Assembly: GCA_016187935.1 (NCBI GenBank)
Contig: JACPIU010000026.1
Coordinates: forward strand, 124,001 to 188,000
Direction of reading: 5' to 3'
Source of the DNA: Bdellovibrio sp.
GTDB taxonomy: Bacteria > Bdellovibrionota > Bacteriovoracia > Bacteriovoracales > Bacteriovoracaceae
Length of the DNA: 64,000 bases
Below, in pieces: positions 1 to 8,072 of this stretch (its first letter is position 1; each line of letters starts with the position of its first letter). The notes under the pieces were generated by a model. It did no database searches. It was not told the origin of the DNA and saw nothing but the letters and a program-made list of their open reading frames with translations. The position numbers and the translations under genes are program-made.

Positions 1-1
1 T

Positions 2-574
2 TTTGCTGGAAAATGTCTTGCAAAAGTTGAATTACAGGGATCAAAGCCACACTTTATAACCATTCGGCCAAATGCTTTAGGCCTACCAAGTGCACCGAAA
101 TCAGCATCACCAACAACTTCTGAATTCTCACATGATGTCACATCAATGCGCGCCGTGATTAAAGAGATAGTTAAAGGTGCTTCAGAAAAATTAGATCTGA
201 CCGAAGCCAATATCATTGTAAGCGGTGGTCGTGCCATGGGAAATGCTGATAATTTTAAAGTTTTAAATCAATTGGCCGATGTCATTGGAGCAACTGTAGG
301 AGCTAGCCGTGCTGCTGTTGATTCAGGTTTTGCACCTCACTCTATGCAGGTCGGACAAACGGGTAGAACCGTTTCTCCCTCACTTTACATTGCATGTGGG
401 ATTTCTGGGGCCATTCAGCACTTGGCAGGAATGCGTACATCTAAAGTCATTGTTGCCATCAATACAGATAAAGATGCACCTATCTTTACTAAAGCCGATT
501 ATGGAATCGTTGGGGATTTATTTAAAGTCGTACCTGTTTTGACGCAAGAATTAAAAAATCTACTTGGGAAATAG
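2..574 (+). CDS. etfA: Electron transfer flavoprotein alpha subunit, C-terminal part (cut by window edge)
   Basis: The frame is open from base 2, so the gene starts before the window; about 190 residues are visible. ETF alpha, paired with the beta subunit, carries electrons from acyl-CoA and other flavin dehydrogenases to the quinone pool through FAD. The visible part is the FAD-binding domain: GGRAMGN, then [10 protein letters not shown], then the family signature [12 protein letters not shown] and the [13 protein letters not shown] tail. The first visible residues ([11 protein letters not shown]) match the end of the N-terminal domain. The gene ends 16 bp before a strong hairpin. etfB would be expected just upstream, outside the window. 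The identification is secure; only the 5' end is missing. Confidence 0.94.
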   Translation, partial: FAGKCLAKVELQGSKPHFITIRPNALGLPSAPKSASPTTSEFSHDVTSMRAVIKEIVKGASEKLDLTEANIIVSGGRAMGNADNFKVLNQLADVIGATVGASRAAVDSGFAPHSMQVGQTGRTVSPSLYIACGISGAIQHLAGMRTSKVIVAINTDKDAPIFTKADYGIVGDLFKVVPVLTQELKNLLGK

Positions 575-588
575 TGAAATGATATCCC

Positions 589-618
589 TAAAAAAGGCTG
601 CTTTTGCAGCCTTTTTTA
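589..618. terminator. Bidirectional terminator between etfA and the convergent gene
   Basis: The GC-containing stem ggctgc / gcagcc has a 3-4 nt loop, is preceded by an A-run and followed by a T-run (ctttttta). It therefore reads as an intrinsic terminator on both strands. It sits between the convergent ends of etfA and the leftward gene at 616 and overlaps the stop codon of the latter. Confidence 0.85.
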
Positions 619-1779
619 TTTACTGGCAATATCTCTTGCTGTTTTAGCTCCGAAATCAAAACCACTTGCTTGGATTTTTTCTGCCATCTCTTCTGGAGTT
701 ACAGTTTCAGTGGTCACTTCTTCAACGGGCGGAGCTGATTCTATTTTGGTATTCTGCAATTCACGCTGTTCAGCAGCTTGTTCTTGTTCTTCTATTTTTG
801 CACGTACCATTTCTTGCGCATTATCAACACGATCCTCGACTACATTCTCAACTGCAGGAGTCTGTGACATGTCTTCTCTTAAATCTTGCTGCTTTTCAAA
901 TTCACTTTGAGTTATAAAATTCAGGATTGCACCGGCCATAGGCCCTGTTGCGAAACGAACTCTAAAGGCACTTTGGCCGTTGTTGGTCAGAATTCCTGAT
1001 ACCGACTGACCTTCTAAATCAGCCGTAAACTGTCCACCGTCATTAATTTCAGCAAATGGAATTTCTATAGAATAGCTCTGGCCGTTGGCCGAAACTCTCA
1101 CATCAACATATTGAAGAACACCATCTCTAATTGTAGCTTTACCAGAGATAGCATCTCCTTCTAAAATTACATTCGTGACAGAGGGTAATAAAGCCTTCTC
1201 TAAAACTAATTCAACATCACTCAGAATCAAACCTTTCTTTTCTTCCTGCACAGAGGTTTTTGAAGTCTTATTTTCCTTATATTTCCCAACTGCTACTGCC
1301 ACTCTAGATTTTTCTTCATTTATCTTTCTAGCTTCGAGGATTTCAAAACCATTTTTCAATTTCTTAAAAATAGCTATCGTTTCCTGTTCTGAATAGAAGC
1401 TAATCCAGAAGATTTGCTGTTCATCATTATCAAGTTTGATTTGGCCATTTCCGATGAGTTCAAGTTTTACTTTAACATTCATGGCTTCATCTTCATCGCG
1501 AGTATTGATAAAATTATAGACCTGCCATGTACCAGTTATCTTACTATAATTTTCAGGGTTCAAAGGCATATAGCGGATGGCCGGTTCCTTTTTAAAGCCT
1601 GAAGCTACCTGCCGGGTAGAATCGTCGATGCGCTTTGAAAGAACCTGTGGCTTGTGTGCCATCATGAACTGACGAGAATGAAAGCTGAGATCATTAACCA
1701 TTCCCCAGGCCACGTATGCGCTACACAGAGGTATTAACCACAAGCAAGAGCGCATTTGATTTTTTTTGGCCTTGGCCAT
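616..1779 (-). CDS. Hypothetical membrane-anchored protein with charged C-terminal tail
   Basis: I do not recognise the family. From the chosen start (MAKAKKNQMRS) the protein has 387 residues: a short basic N-terminus, one hydrophobic segment at about residues 11-28 (signal anchor or signal peptide), then a mixed alpha/beta region, and from about residue 300 a Glu/Gln-rich, probably helical tail. The product is likely held in the inner membrane with its bulk outside the cytoplasm. An ATG 45 bp further upstream is open in frame but has no Shine-Dalgarno sequence. The ATG at 1779 has GGAG six bases before it and a cleaner signal-anchor layout, so I prefer it. It is convergent with etfA and probably monocistronic. 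Confidence 0.6.
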   Translation of the reverse strand: MAKAKKNQMRSCLWLIPLCSAYVAWGMVNDLSFHSRQFMMAHKPQVLSKRIDDSTRQVASGFKKEPAIRYMPLNPENYSKITGTWQVYNFINTRDEDEAMNVKVKLELIGNGQIKLDNDEQQIFWISFYSEQETIAIFKKLKNGFEILEARKINEEKSRVAVAVGKYKENKTSKTSVQEEKKGLILSDVELVLEKALLPSVTNVILEGDAISGKATIRDGVLQYVDVRVSANGQSYSIEIPFAEINDGGQFTADLEGQSVSGILTNNGQSAFRVRFATGPMAGAILNFITQSEFEKQQDLREDMSQTPAVENVVEDRVDNAQEMVRAKIEEQEQAAEQRELQNTKIESAPPVEEVTTETVTPEEMAEKIQASGFDFGAKTARDIASK

Positions 1780-1913
1780 GCAAAACTCCACGTTTGGATG
1801 TAACTTGTGCACAATTGATGCCATGTGCCCAAACGGAGTCCCAATGACCTAAAAATACTCAATTTGTCTGGTAAGTTCTCGATTTTATTTAATTAGATTA
1901 GGTACAAATTTAA

Positions 1914-1944
1914 ACACTCAAAATTTTGAAGTGTCTCTTTTTTT
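1914..1944 (+). terminator. Weak hairpin with T-run, no gene upstream on this strand
   Basis: ACACT-CAAAA pairs with TTTTG-AGTGT (one bulged base) and is followed by ctcttttttt. On the plus strand this looks like a weak intrinsic terminator, but no plus-strand gene precedes it. It may instead be a regulatory palindrome in the leader of the leftward gene at 616-1779, or the 3' end of a small RNA. The stem is AT-rich and may not be functional. Confidence 0.25.
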
Positions 1945-1965
1945 GACAGTCACATCTGAGTTCGA

Positions 1966-1994
1966 CAAAAAGGCCCAGGAAATACCTGGGCCTT
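1966..1994 (-). terminator. Intrinsic terminator of hppA
   Basis: The 8-bp GC-rich stem ggcccagg / cctgggcc with a 5-nt loop is followed on the minus strand by a run of five T. It lies 30 bp after the hppA stop codon and is a textbook rho-independent terminator for that gene. Confidence 0.88.
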
Positions 1995-2024
1995 CAGTTA
2001 AAAAGATCTTATAGAAATATTTAA

Positions 2025-4487
2025 TTAGACGGTTGCTGATGCGTGAGCATTTTTGCTCTTATCGCCACCTTCGTTTAATTGTGTTGTCGACTTAGTCTTA
2101 CCAATTCGCATTCCATAGAAGGAGCGAATCACGAAGCCAAATCCTACCAAGAGTAACACGACAGCTAAAACAGTTCTAAATCCTGTTGCCATTTCTACTG
2201 CAATTTCAACAGCTAAAAGCCCAAATAGGGTTGTAAATTTGATGATCGGATTCAATGCTACAGAAGACGTATCTTTAAATGGATCACCAACAGTATCACC
2301 TACAACAGTAGCTGCATGCAGTGGAGTGCCCTTCTCTCTTAAATCAACTTCAACAACTTTTTTGGCATTATCCCAAGCTCCACCAGCATTTGCCATAAAC
2401 ATAGCTTGATAAAGCCCGAATACGGCAATTGAAATTAGATACGCTGCAAAGAAAGTAGGTTCGAAGAAAGCAAAAGCTAAGGTAAAGGCAAAAATTACTC
2501 CAAAGATATTAATCATGCCAGCTTGCGCGTAGATGGTACAAATCTTTACTACTTCTTTAGAATCATGCACCGATGCCTTTTCGGTTGTCTCAAGTTTAAT
2601 ATTTTTCTTGATAAATTCGACAGCACGATAAGCACCCGTCGAGACAGCTTGAATGGAAGCTCCGCAAAACCAAAAGATAACCGCTCCACCGGTCACAAGA
2701 CCCAGAAGAACTCTAGGATCAAGGAGATCCAGTTTCAAATTGAGGAGAAGAATAATGGAAAAAATCATGGTTGTGGCACCAATAACAGCAGTACCAATGA
2801 GTACTGGCTTAGCAGTGGCCTTAAAGGTATTTCCCGCAGAGTCATTTTCTTCAAGGTAGAGTTTCCCTTGCTCAAAATTTGGCGTAATACCAAAATCTTT
2901 TTTAATTTCCTCCTTAATACCTGGAAGAGTTTCAATTTGAGAAAGTTCAAATACTGATTGGGCGTTATCAGTAACAGGTCCGTATGAATCAACAGCTATC
3001 GTAACAGGTCCCATTCCTAAAAAGCCGAAGGCCACAAGACCAAAAGCAAAAACTGCAGGATATACCATGAACGAATCTAAACCCGTGCTACTTGTGAGAT
3101 AGGCAACATACATAAGGCCGACCATCGCGATCCCTTTCCAAAATGCGCCGAAATTACCAGCAACGAGACCTGCAAGAATGTTGAGCGAAGCCCCTCCCTC
3201 ACGTGAAGCTGTTACAATCTCATCAACGTGGGCAGATTTTGATGAAGTAAAAAGTTTAGTCAGTTCGGGGATAAGCGCTGAAGCCAAAGTTCCACAACTG
3301 ATGATGGTGGAAAGTTTCCACCACAGACCCTCTCCCATACTGCCAAGGAGCATATTACTTACCCAAAAGGTGACAAGAATGGAGATAACTGAGGTGATCC
3401 AAACAAGTGATGTCAATGGTGCTTCAAAATCAAAGTGATCAGCATTGCCGAATCTTGCTCTGGAAATCCAACCATTCACAAGGTAAGAACCAATCGATGT
3501 CGCCACCATGAGGATACGCATTACAAAAATCCAGACAATTAAATTTGCCTGAATAATTTCACCATTAGCGGTCAAAGTTAATTTCCCATCTGGTCCTACG
3601 CCCATACCGACCGCAAGAACAATGAAACTAATAAGAGCGACACCTGTAACACCATACGTTTCAAAACCGTCAGCGGTGGGTCCCACAGAGTCACCAGCAT
3701 TGTCACCTGTACAATCGGCAATAACACCAGGATTTCGAGCATCATCTTCCTTAATGTTGAAAACAATTTTCATGAGGTCTGAACCAATGTCTGCAATCTT
3801 CGTGAAGATACCACCACAAATACGCAGAACTGAAGCCCCAAGAGACTCGCCAATAGCAAAGCCGATAAAACATGCACCGGCTGATTCTCGTGGAACAAAG
3901 AGCAAAATGAAGAGCATCATGATAAGTTCAACACAGATCAGAAGCACGCCAATACTCATACCTGAAGTTAGCGGAATGTTCATGACTTCATAAGGCTTAC
4001 CTTGAAGTGAGGCAAAGGCGGTACGGCTGTTTGCGTAAGTATTGATCCGAATTCCAAACCAAGCCACACCCATGGAACCAAGAATTCCTAAGATAGACCA
4101 GGAAAGCACAAGTAGAACCTTTGATGCTTCCATGTGTTTCAGAACACCAAAATAATAGACGATACAAGCACCAATCATCAGTTCCAAAAATACTAGCAAC
4201 TTTCCTTGTTGAAAAAGATATGTTTTGCAGGTCTGATAAATGAGATCAGAAATCTCGAGCATAGAGCGGTGAGCTGGAAGTCCTTTAATCTTTAAAAACT
4301 CGAAAATTCCAAAGACCATGCCTATGGCGACCACAATTAAACCCAGCAACAAGAGTGTATTACCTGTTACCGTTGTCCCAAAAAGCTCAAATGTGTTTGT
4401 GAGCTCAGGGATCCTCAGATCTACTTCACTTGATATCGCCAGGGCCGGCGCAAGCATGCTCACTAAGATGCTAAATAATTTAATCAT
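2025..4487 (-). CDS. hppA: Membrane-bound proton- or sodium-translocating pyrophosphatase
   Basis: Hydrolyses cytoplasmic pyrophosphate and uses the energy to pump H+ or Na+ across the inner membrane. The polytopic protein has the family's substrate-site motifs: GGIFTKIADIGSDL (about 225-238), EDDARNPGVIADCTGDNAGD (247-266), VDSYGPVTDNAQ (499-510) and, near the end, VVGDTVGDPFKDTSS. At the position that decides potassium dependence it reads GNTFKATAK with Lys556; Lys there is typical of K+-independent enzymes, so I infer no K+ requirement. At 820 residues it is longer than most bacterial forms; the extra length includes a signal-like N-terminus. AAGGA lies 8 bases before the ATG. It is transcribed alone, with a promoter upstream and a strong terminator after it. 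Confidence 0.96.
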   Translation of the reverse strand: MIKLFSILVSMLAPALAISSEVDLRIPELTNTFELFGTTVTGNTLLLLGLIVVAIGMVFGIFEFLKIKGLPAHRSMLEISDLIYQTCKTYLFQQGKLLVFLELMIGACIVYYFGVLKHMEASKVLLVLSWSILGILGSMGVAWFGIRINTYANSRTAFASLQGKPYEVMNIPLTSGMSIGVLLICVELIMMLFILLFVPRESAGACFIGFAIGESLGASVLRICGGIFTKIADIGSDLMKIVFNIKEDDARNPGVIADCTGDNAGDSVGPTADGFETYGVTGVALISFIVLAVGMGVGPDGKLTLTANGEIIQANLIVWIFVMRILMVATSIGSYLVNGWISRARFGNADHFDFEAPLTSLVWITSVISILVTFWVSNMLLGSMGEGLWWKLSTIISCGTLASALIPELTKLFTSSKSAHVDEIVTASREGGASLNILAGLVAGNFGAFWKGIAMVGLMYVAYLTSSTGLDSFMVYPAVFAFGLVAFGFLGMGPVTIAVDSYGPVTDNAQSVFELSQIETLPGIKEEIKKDFGITPNFEQGKLYLEENDSAGNTFKATAKPVLIGTAVIGATTMIFSIILLLNLKLDLLDPRVLLGLVTGGAVIFWFCGASIQAVSTGAYRAVEFIKKNIKLETTEKASVHDSKEVVKICTIYAQAGMINIFGVIFAFTLAFAFFEPTFFAAYLISIAVFGLYQAMFMANAGGAWDNAKKVVEVDLREKGTPLHAATVVGDTVGDPFKDTSSVALNPIIKFTTLFGLLAVEIAVEMATGFRTVLAVVLLLVGFGFVIRSFYGMRIGKTKSTTQLNEGGDKSKNAHASATV

Positions 4488-4521
4488 CTGTTTTTCCTTG
4501 TGCTGAGTTAATATTGATCAC

Positions 4522-4551
4522 TTTGTAAAATAATTATGAAATCTATGTCAA
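4522..4551 (-). promoter_or_regulatory. Candidate sigma-70 promoter of hppA
   Basis: On the minus strand a perfect -35 box TTGACA (4546-4551) is followed after 18 bp by TACAAA (4522-4527, four of six consensus matches). The hppA start codon lies about 35 bp downstream. Called by eye from consensus only. Confidence 0.45.
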
Positions 4552-4577
4552 AGTAAAAAACTACTCTGAAACGAGAA

Positions 4578-4593
4578 ATTGAGAATTCTCAAT
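4578..4593. promoter_or_regulatory. 16-bp perfect palindrome upstream of hppA promoter
   Basis: ATTGAGAATTCTCAAT is its own reverse complement. It lies about 27 bp upstream of the -35 box of hppA and 32 bp after the end of the leftward gene at 4626. The length and symmetry suit a dimeric regulator's operator; there is no T-run, so it is not a canonical terminator. The function is unknown. Confidence 0.35.
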
Positions 4594-4625
4594 ACCGTCC
4601 GTTGCCCAGGGAGTCAATTCGCTCA

Positions 4626-4817
4626 TTAGTCCAGTTTGGGAAGTTTATCATCTAGCTCTGCATGAGAAGATCTATATCTTTTAAGCGCCACAACAACCAA
4701 TTCATCAACAGGGATACCTGCCTTTTTGGCCATTTTTTCAGTTGCTTCGGCAATGTCTTTTTCAATTTTCACTGTAAGTGACTTGAGTTCACCCTGGTTG
4801 TGCTTTTGTGTTTTCAT
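4626..4817 (-). CDS. Small ribbon-helix-helix-like protein
   Basis: A 63-residue protein. After a polar N-terminus it has an alternating strand SLTVKIEKDI followed by two helices (AEATEKMAKKAG and PVDELVVVALKRY). This is the layout of a ribbon-helix-helix (CopG/Arc-like) DNA-binding dimer, although I cannot name the family. A GTG at 4829 overlaps the upstream stop codon, but the ATG at 4817 has GGGGGA four bases before it and is preferred. It is translationally linked to the gene upstream. It might act as an autoregulator of the pair, or as an antitoxin-like protein without a recognisable toxin partner. Confidence 0.55.
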   Translation of the reverse strand: MKTQKHNQGELKSLTVKIEKDIAEATEKMAKKAGIPVDELVVVALKRYRSSHAELDDKLPKLD

Positions 4818-4828
4818 ACGTTCCCCCA

Positions 4829-5371
4829 CTATTGGTCACTCACGACAGCAAGAGCACCTTTTTTACGAAGCCCAATTAAGCCTTGAGTCACCTCAGTTTC
4901 TTCAATATCTGAATTTGCGTATATATCACTGACTTTTGCATATTCCGTCAACAGTTTTAACAAATCAAACTCTCGTGCCGTGACATCGGTGCCGCTAAGA
5001 AAAAAATCCGTAACAATGGCAAGTTTAAGATGCCCTGGTGGTTTTAACTTCTTAGTATCACGCAATTCCCTCATCAAATTTTGGAGTTCGTGAAGCATTT
5101 GCTCTTTTGTTAACCGAAATTCTGCAATGGAATCGTCAAGTATTTCTGGCTCAGAGATATGTTTGATTGTTGTTAGAACAAGTGATTCATGGAGTGCCTT
5201 GTATAGACCTTTTTTGCCCCCTATCCCTCTATATAGACACTTAACAATTAATCCGTCGATCTGATAGATGGCGCCTAAAAACTGGCTTGAATTTCGATCA
5301 AGGATATTGGTTCTCCCTGTAAAGCCAAAATCAAATTGCTCGCCGATGACATCCACTAAATTATTACTCAT
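4829..5371 (-). CDS. Hypothetical protein, possible DUF4388 (PatA-like) N-terminal domain
   Basis: A 180-residue cytoplasmic protein with no signal peptide or membrane segment. The first 70 residues (FTGRTNILDRNSSQFLGAIY, then QIDGLIVKC.Y) resemble the DUF4388/PatA N-terminal fold found in two-component and gliding proteins of myxobacteria and relatives. The C-terminal part (about 130-175) has a helix-turn-helix or winged-helix look (TAREFDLLKLLTEYAKVSDI..). Both domain calls are by impression only. It is followed directly by the small ribbon-helix-helix-like gene. Divergent from the HAMP-like gene at 5511 across a 139-bp gap in which I see no clear promoter boxes. Confidence 0.5.
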   Translation of the reverse strand: MSNNLVDVIGEQFDFGFTGRTNILDRNSSQFLGAIYQIDGLIVKCLYRGIGGKKGLYKALHESLVLTTIKHISEPEILDDSIAEFRLTKEQMLHELQNLMRELRDTKKLKPPGHLKLAIVTDFFLSGTDVTAREFDLLKLLTEYAKVSDIYANSDIEETEVTQGLIGLRKKGALAVVSDQ

Positions 5372-5510
5372 GTGCAGATTATAGACCCAAAATTGAAGTT
5401 AAACATTTGTCTTTGCTTGTACGGAAAAATTTTGTCATAGCTAAGAATTGTAGCTTGATTTAAAATATATGGAATTGTGGTGGTTTATGATAAAATTTGG
5501 AGTTTTTTAG

Positions 5511-6077
5511 GTGGGTATTAATAAAAGAAGAATTTATCTTGTAAACCCTTCATTTCAATTACGCTTTAGCATTTATGTGTGTCTCATCGTTTTTATTTCC
5601 AGTTTGATATACCCGCTCGTTATCTATGATGTCTTGACAGAAATTATTGAAAAAAATGCTCAAGTCTCAGCAGACATTGCATCTCGCCTTCCACAGACAC
5701 GTCGTGAACTACTTATTATCTTAAGCTTATGGCAGATTGGATTTACCGGTATGATTTTTGTTATTTGCATATTTTTCAGTCACAAGATTGCTGGCCCACT
5801 ATATAAACTTATGAAATTTTTCAAAGCGATTCGTGCCGGGGAAAGCCCTGGCCGTCTATTCTTTCGGAAAGGGGATTATTTTAATGAAGTTGCTGATGAA
5901 TTTAATTTAACCTTTGAACAAATTCAGGAAAATTATAAGAAAGATCTAGTTTACCTCAGTGAAGTTAATACCTATCTCGCAAATTTAAGTATGGTGGTCC
6001 CTGATGACAAGAAGGTCGTCTTAAATGAAATAAACAGGAAGTTGACTGAGATTCAAGAAAGATTTAATTCGATCTAA
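5511..6077 (+). CDS. Membrane protein with HAMP-like domain, no output domain
   Basis: A 188-residue inner-membrane protein. It has two hydrophobic segments (about 18-42 and 68-90) around a short periplasmic loop. The second runs into SHKIAGPLYKLMKFFKAIRAG, which has the proline and heptad pattern of a HAMP linker, followed by a helical, coiled-coil-like tail. There is no kinase, cyclase or methyl-accepting domain, so it may signal through a partner or brace an envelope complex. The start is GTG at 5511 with GGAG eight bases before it. The next gene, a lytic transglycosylase, starts 27 bp downstream and may be co-transcribed. Confidence 0.6.
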   Translation: MGINKRRIYLVNPSFQLRFSIYVCLIVFISSLIYPLVIYDVLTEIIEKNAQVSADIASRLPQTRRELLIILSLWQIGFTGMIFVICIFFSHKIAGPLYKLMKFFKAIRAGESPGRLFFRKGDYFNEVADEFNLTFEQIQENYKKDLVYLSEVNTYLANLSMVVPDDKKVVLNEINRKLTEIQERFNSI

Positions 6078-6104
6078 TCTTGTACACAATGAAATGGAGG
6101 TCAT

Positions 6105-8066
6105 TTGTACAAGTACATTATGTACATTACGCTATTAATATATTCTGTCTGGGCATTGGCGGAGACGACTATTGATCGTAAATCAATTTCTACGGGTGAG
6201 AATATTATTGTCTTGTTAAAAAACAAGAAGAGTGCAACTCATACTCAAATTAATGCCCTTAAAACATCAATAAAGGACACACCCTTTTCAAAATTGCATA
6301 CAACCTTGAATAACTTATCAGAACTGATGGCGAATAAATCAGCGGACATGGCCCAATGTTCACTGATATCTAAATTAGAGAGCAATGATTTCCTAGAAAG
6401 AGCATTCAGGACACTTTATACAAAACAATGTGTCTCTAATGTTTTTACTTATGCACTCCAAGATGCAAATACCGAAATCACGGATACCACGCTGAAATAT
6501 TTAACAGAATTCGTCGCTCACGGTAGTACCGATCAGGTTCTTAATCTCGTTAAAAAGCAAAAAAATAATATAAAAAATTCACAAAAAATTTCTACATGGG
6601 TAAATCAATTAATGAGCAATGATTTACTTCTTCCAAATGACGAACTTATTGAGAATATAGAAATAGATCCCACAATTACGAACAATATCTACAAAAAGAT
6701 GGATACCCAACTTAACTTTATTTCCTTCAAAAATGAGATCAGCTCAATGTCACTTGGCCTGATGAATAGCGGAAACCAAGAGGACATCAGCAATAATACA
6801 AAGTATTTTATTTCTTACCTTCATCAAAATCGCGACTTTTTACAAAGTCGTTTTATCAGCGAAACTCTCAATAAGACTGGTCGCTTTCTCATTATGAATG
6901 ATTTTAACCAAGAGGCCAAAGAGCTTTTTACGTACAATTCTCTCATTGGCGGTGCCGACCTTGATGTTGATTCCATTTTTTACAACCTCATTTTGTCTAT
7001 TACTCAGGGAGATGAAAAGACTATTGCTTCTATTATCTCCAAGCATAAATTAATTGAAAATTATCACGATTTGCCACCGAGATTAAAGTATTGGGTGGCC
7101 AACCAAAGTGAAAAGGAAGCTCAAAAAGCTCTGGAAATGTATGAATCCCTAATTGCTGACCATCCGTTTGATTTTTATTCTATTGCGGCAATTACAAGAT
7201 ATCAGAACTTAAAAGGCAAAGAAGCGGGCCTCCAAAGAGCGCGCATGACTTATCTAAAATCAATTCCAGCAATTGTCAAAAAGCAGACAAAAGTATACTC
7301 ATTAGACCATTTCAAAAGGCTCCTGGTCTGGTTGAAGCTAGGCAACCATAATTTTTCCGTTCAGGAAGTAAAAACTATTTTACAAATTCTTAATGAAAAG
7401 ACATTTCGTGCCAACGTCGGACGCGGTGGGATGATTTTTCACACCCAGTATCTTTCTAAAATTCTTTCGGAAAACAATGGTCTAATTCATCTTTTTTCTA
7501 ACTTGCAAAAAATTCATTCACTTAATGACAATGAGACATCATTAGATACCTTAAGGATCTTCTTTCCCTTGCGCTACTCTGCTTTCATCAAACAGAATTC
7601 AACTTCTGATTTGCAGTACTTGATACTTTCTCTGATGCGGCAGGAAAGTGCTTTCCAAGAAAAGGCCCTTTCCGGAGCGGGAGCAATTGGGCTGATGCAG
7701 ATCATGCCCAAGACTGGCAGTTCGGTGCAAAGAGGAATCACACCTCGAAAACTCTTTCACCCAGCAACCAATATCAAGATTGGAACGAAATATTTAAAAC
7801 ATCTGATTAGCTATTACAGTGGCAATGTCATTTATGCTCTTGCTTCTTATAATGCGGGAACACATCGTGTGAACCGATGGAGTAAGATATTAGATAAATT
7901 CAAGGACAATCCCATGCTCATTATGGAACTCATTCCCTATGATGAAACAAACAACTATGTAAAATTAATTTATCGCAATCTTTTCTTCTACAACTTACTC
8001 TATGAAAAGAAGGCAAATTTACCAAACACGACATTGGATTTTGCTACAGGCATGCTCGAATCTTAG
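6105..8066 (+). CDS. Periplasmic soluble-type lytic transglycosylase (Slt70-like)
   Basis: Cleaves the MurNAc-GlcNAc bond of peptidoglycan to give 1,6-anhydro ends. The N-terminal 20 residues form a signal peptide (hydrophobic, ending WALAET). About 480 residues of alpha-helical repeats follow, as in the Slt70 ring. The catalytic SLT domain starts near residue 500, with LMRQESAFQ (Glu514 as the acid), GAGAIGLMQIMPKTG, ALASYNAGTHRVNRW and a C-terminal PYDETNNYVK motif. The length of 653 fits Slt70. The start is TTG at 6105 with GGAGG four bases upstream; an ATG 15 bp further on would place the ribosome site too far away. It ends 6 bp from the convergent ychF remnant with no terminator between them. 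Confidence 0.88.
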   Translation: MYKYIMYITLLIYSVWALAETTIDRKSISTGENIIVLLKNKKSATHTQINALKTSIKDTPFSKLHTTLNNLSELMANKSADMAQCSLISKLESNDFLERAFRTLYTKQCVSNVFTYALQDANTEITDTTLKYLTEFVAHGSTDQVLNLVKKQKNNIKNSQKISTWVNQLMSNDLLLPNDELIENIEIDPTITNNIYKKMDTQLNFISFKNEISSMSLGLMNSGNQEDISNNTKYFISYLHQNRDFLQSRFISETLNKTGRFLIMNDFNQEAKELFTYNSLIGGADLDVDSIFYNLILSITQGDEKTIASIISKHKLIENYHDLPPRLKYWVANQSEKEAQKALEMYESLIADHPFDFYSIAAITRYQNLKGKEAGLQRARMTYLKSIPAIVKKQTKVYSLDHFKRLLVWLKLGNHNFSVQEVKTILQILNEKTFRANVGRGGMIFHTQYLSKILSENNGLIHLFSNLQKIHSLNDNETSLDTLRIFFPLRYSAFIKQNSTSDLQYLILSLMRQESAFQEKALSGAGAIGLMQIMPKTGSSVQRGITPRKLFHPATNIKIGTKYLKHLISYYSGNVIYALASYNAGTHRVNRWSKILDKFKDNPMLIMELIPYDETNNYVKLIYRNLFFYNLLYEKKANLPNTTLDFATGMLES

Positions 8067-8072
8067 GGATAT

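Noticed and set aside
2523-3993. Several plus-strand open frames across the pyrophosphatase gene
   Set aside because: They lie antisense to a well conserved membrane protein, have no ribosome sites and no recognisable motifs; they are shadows.
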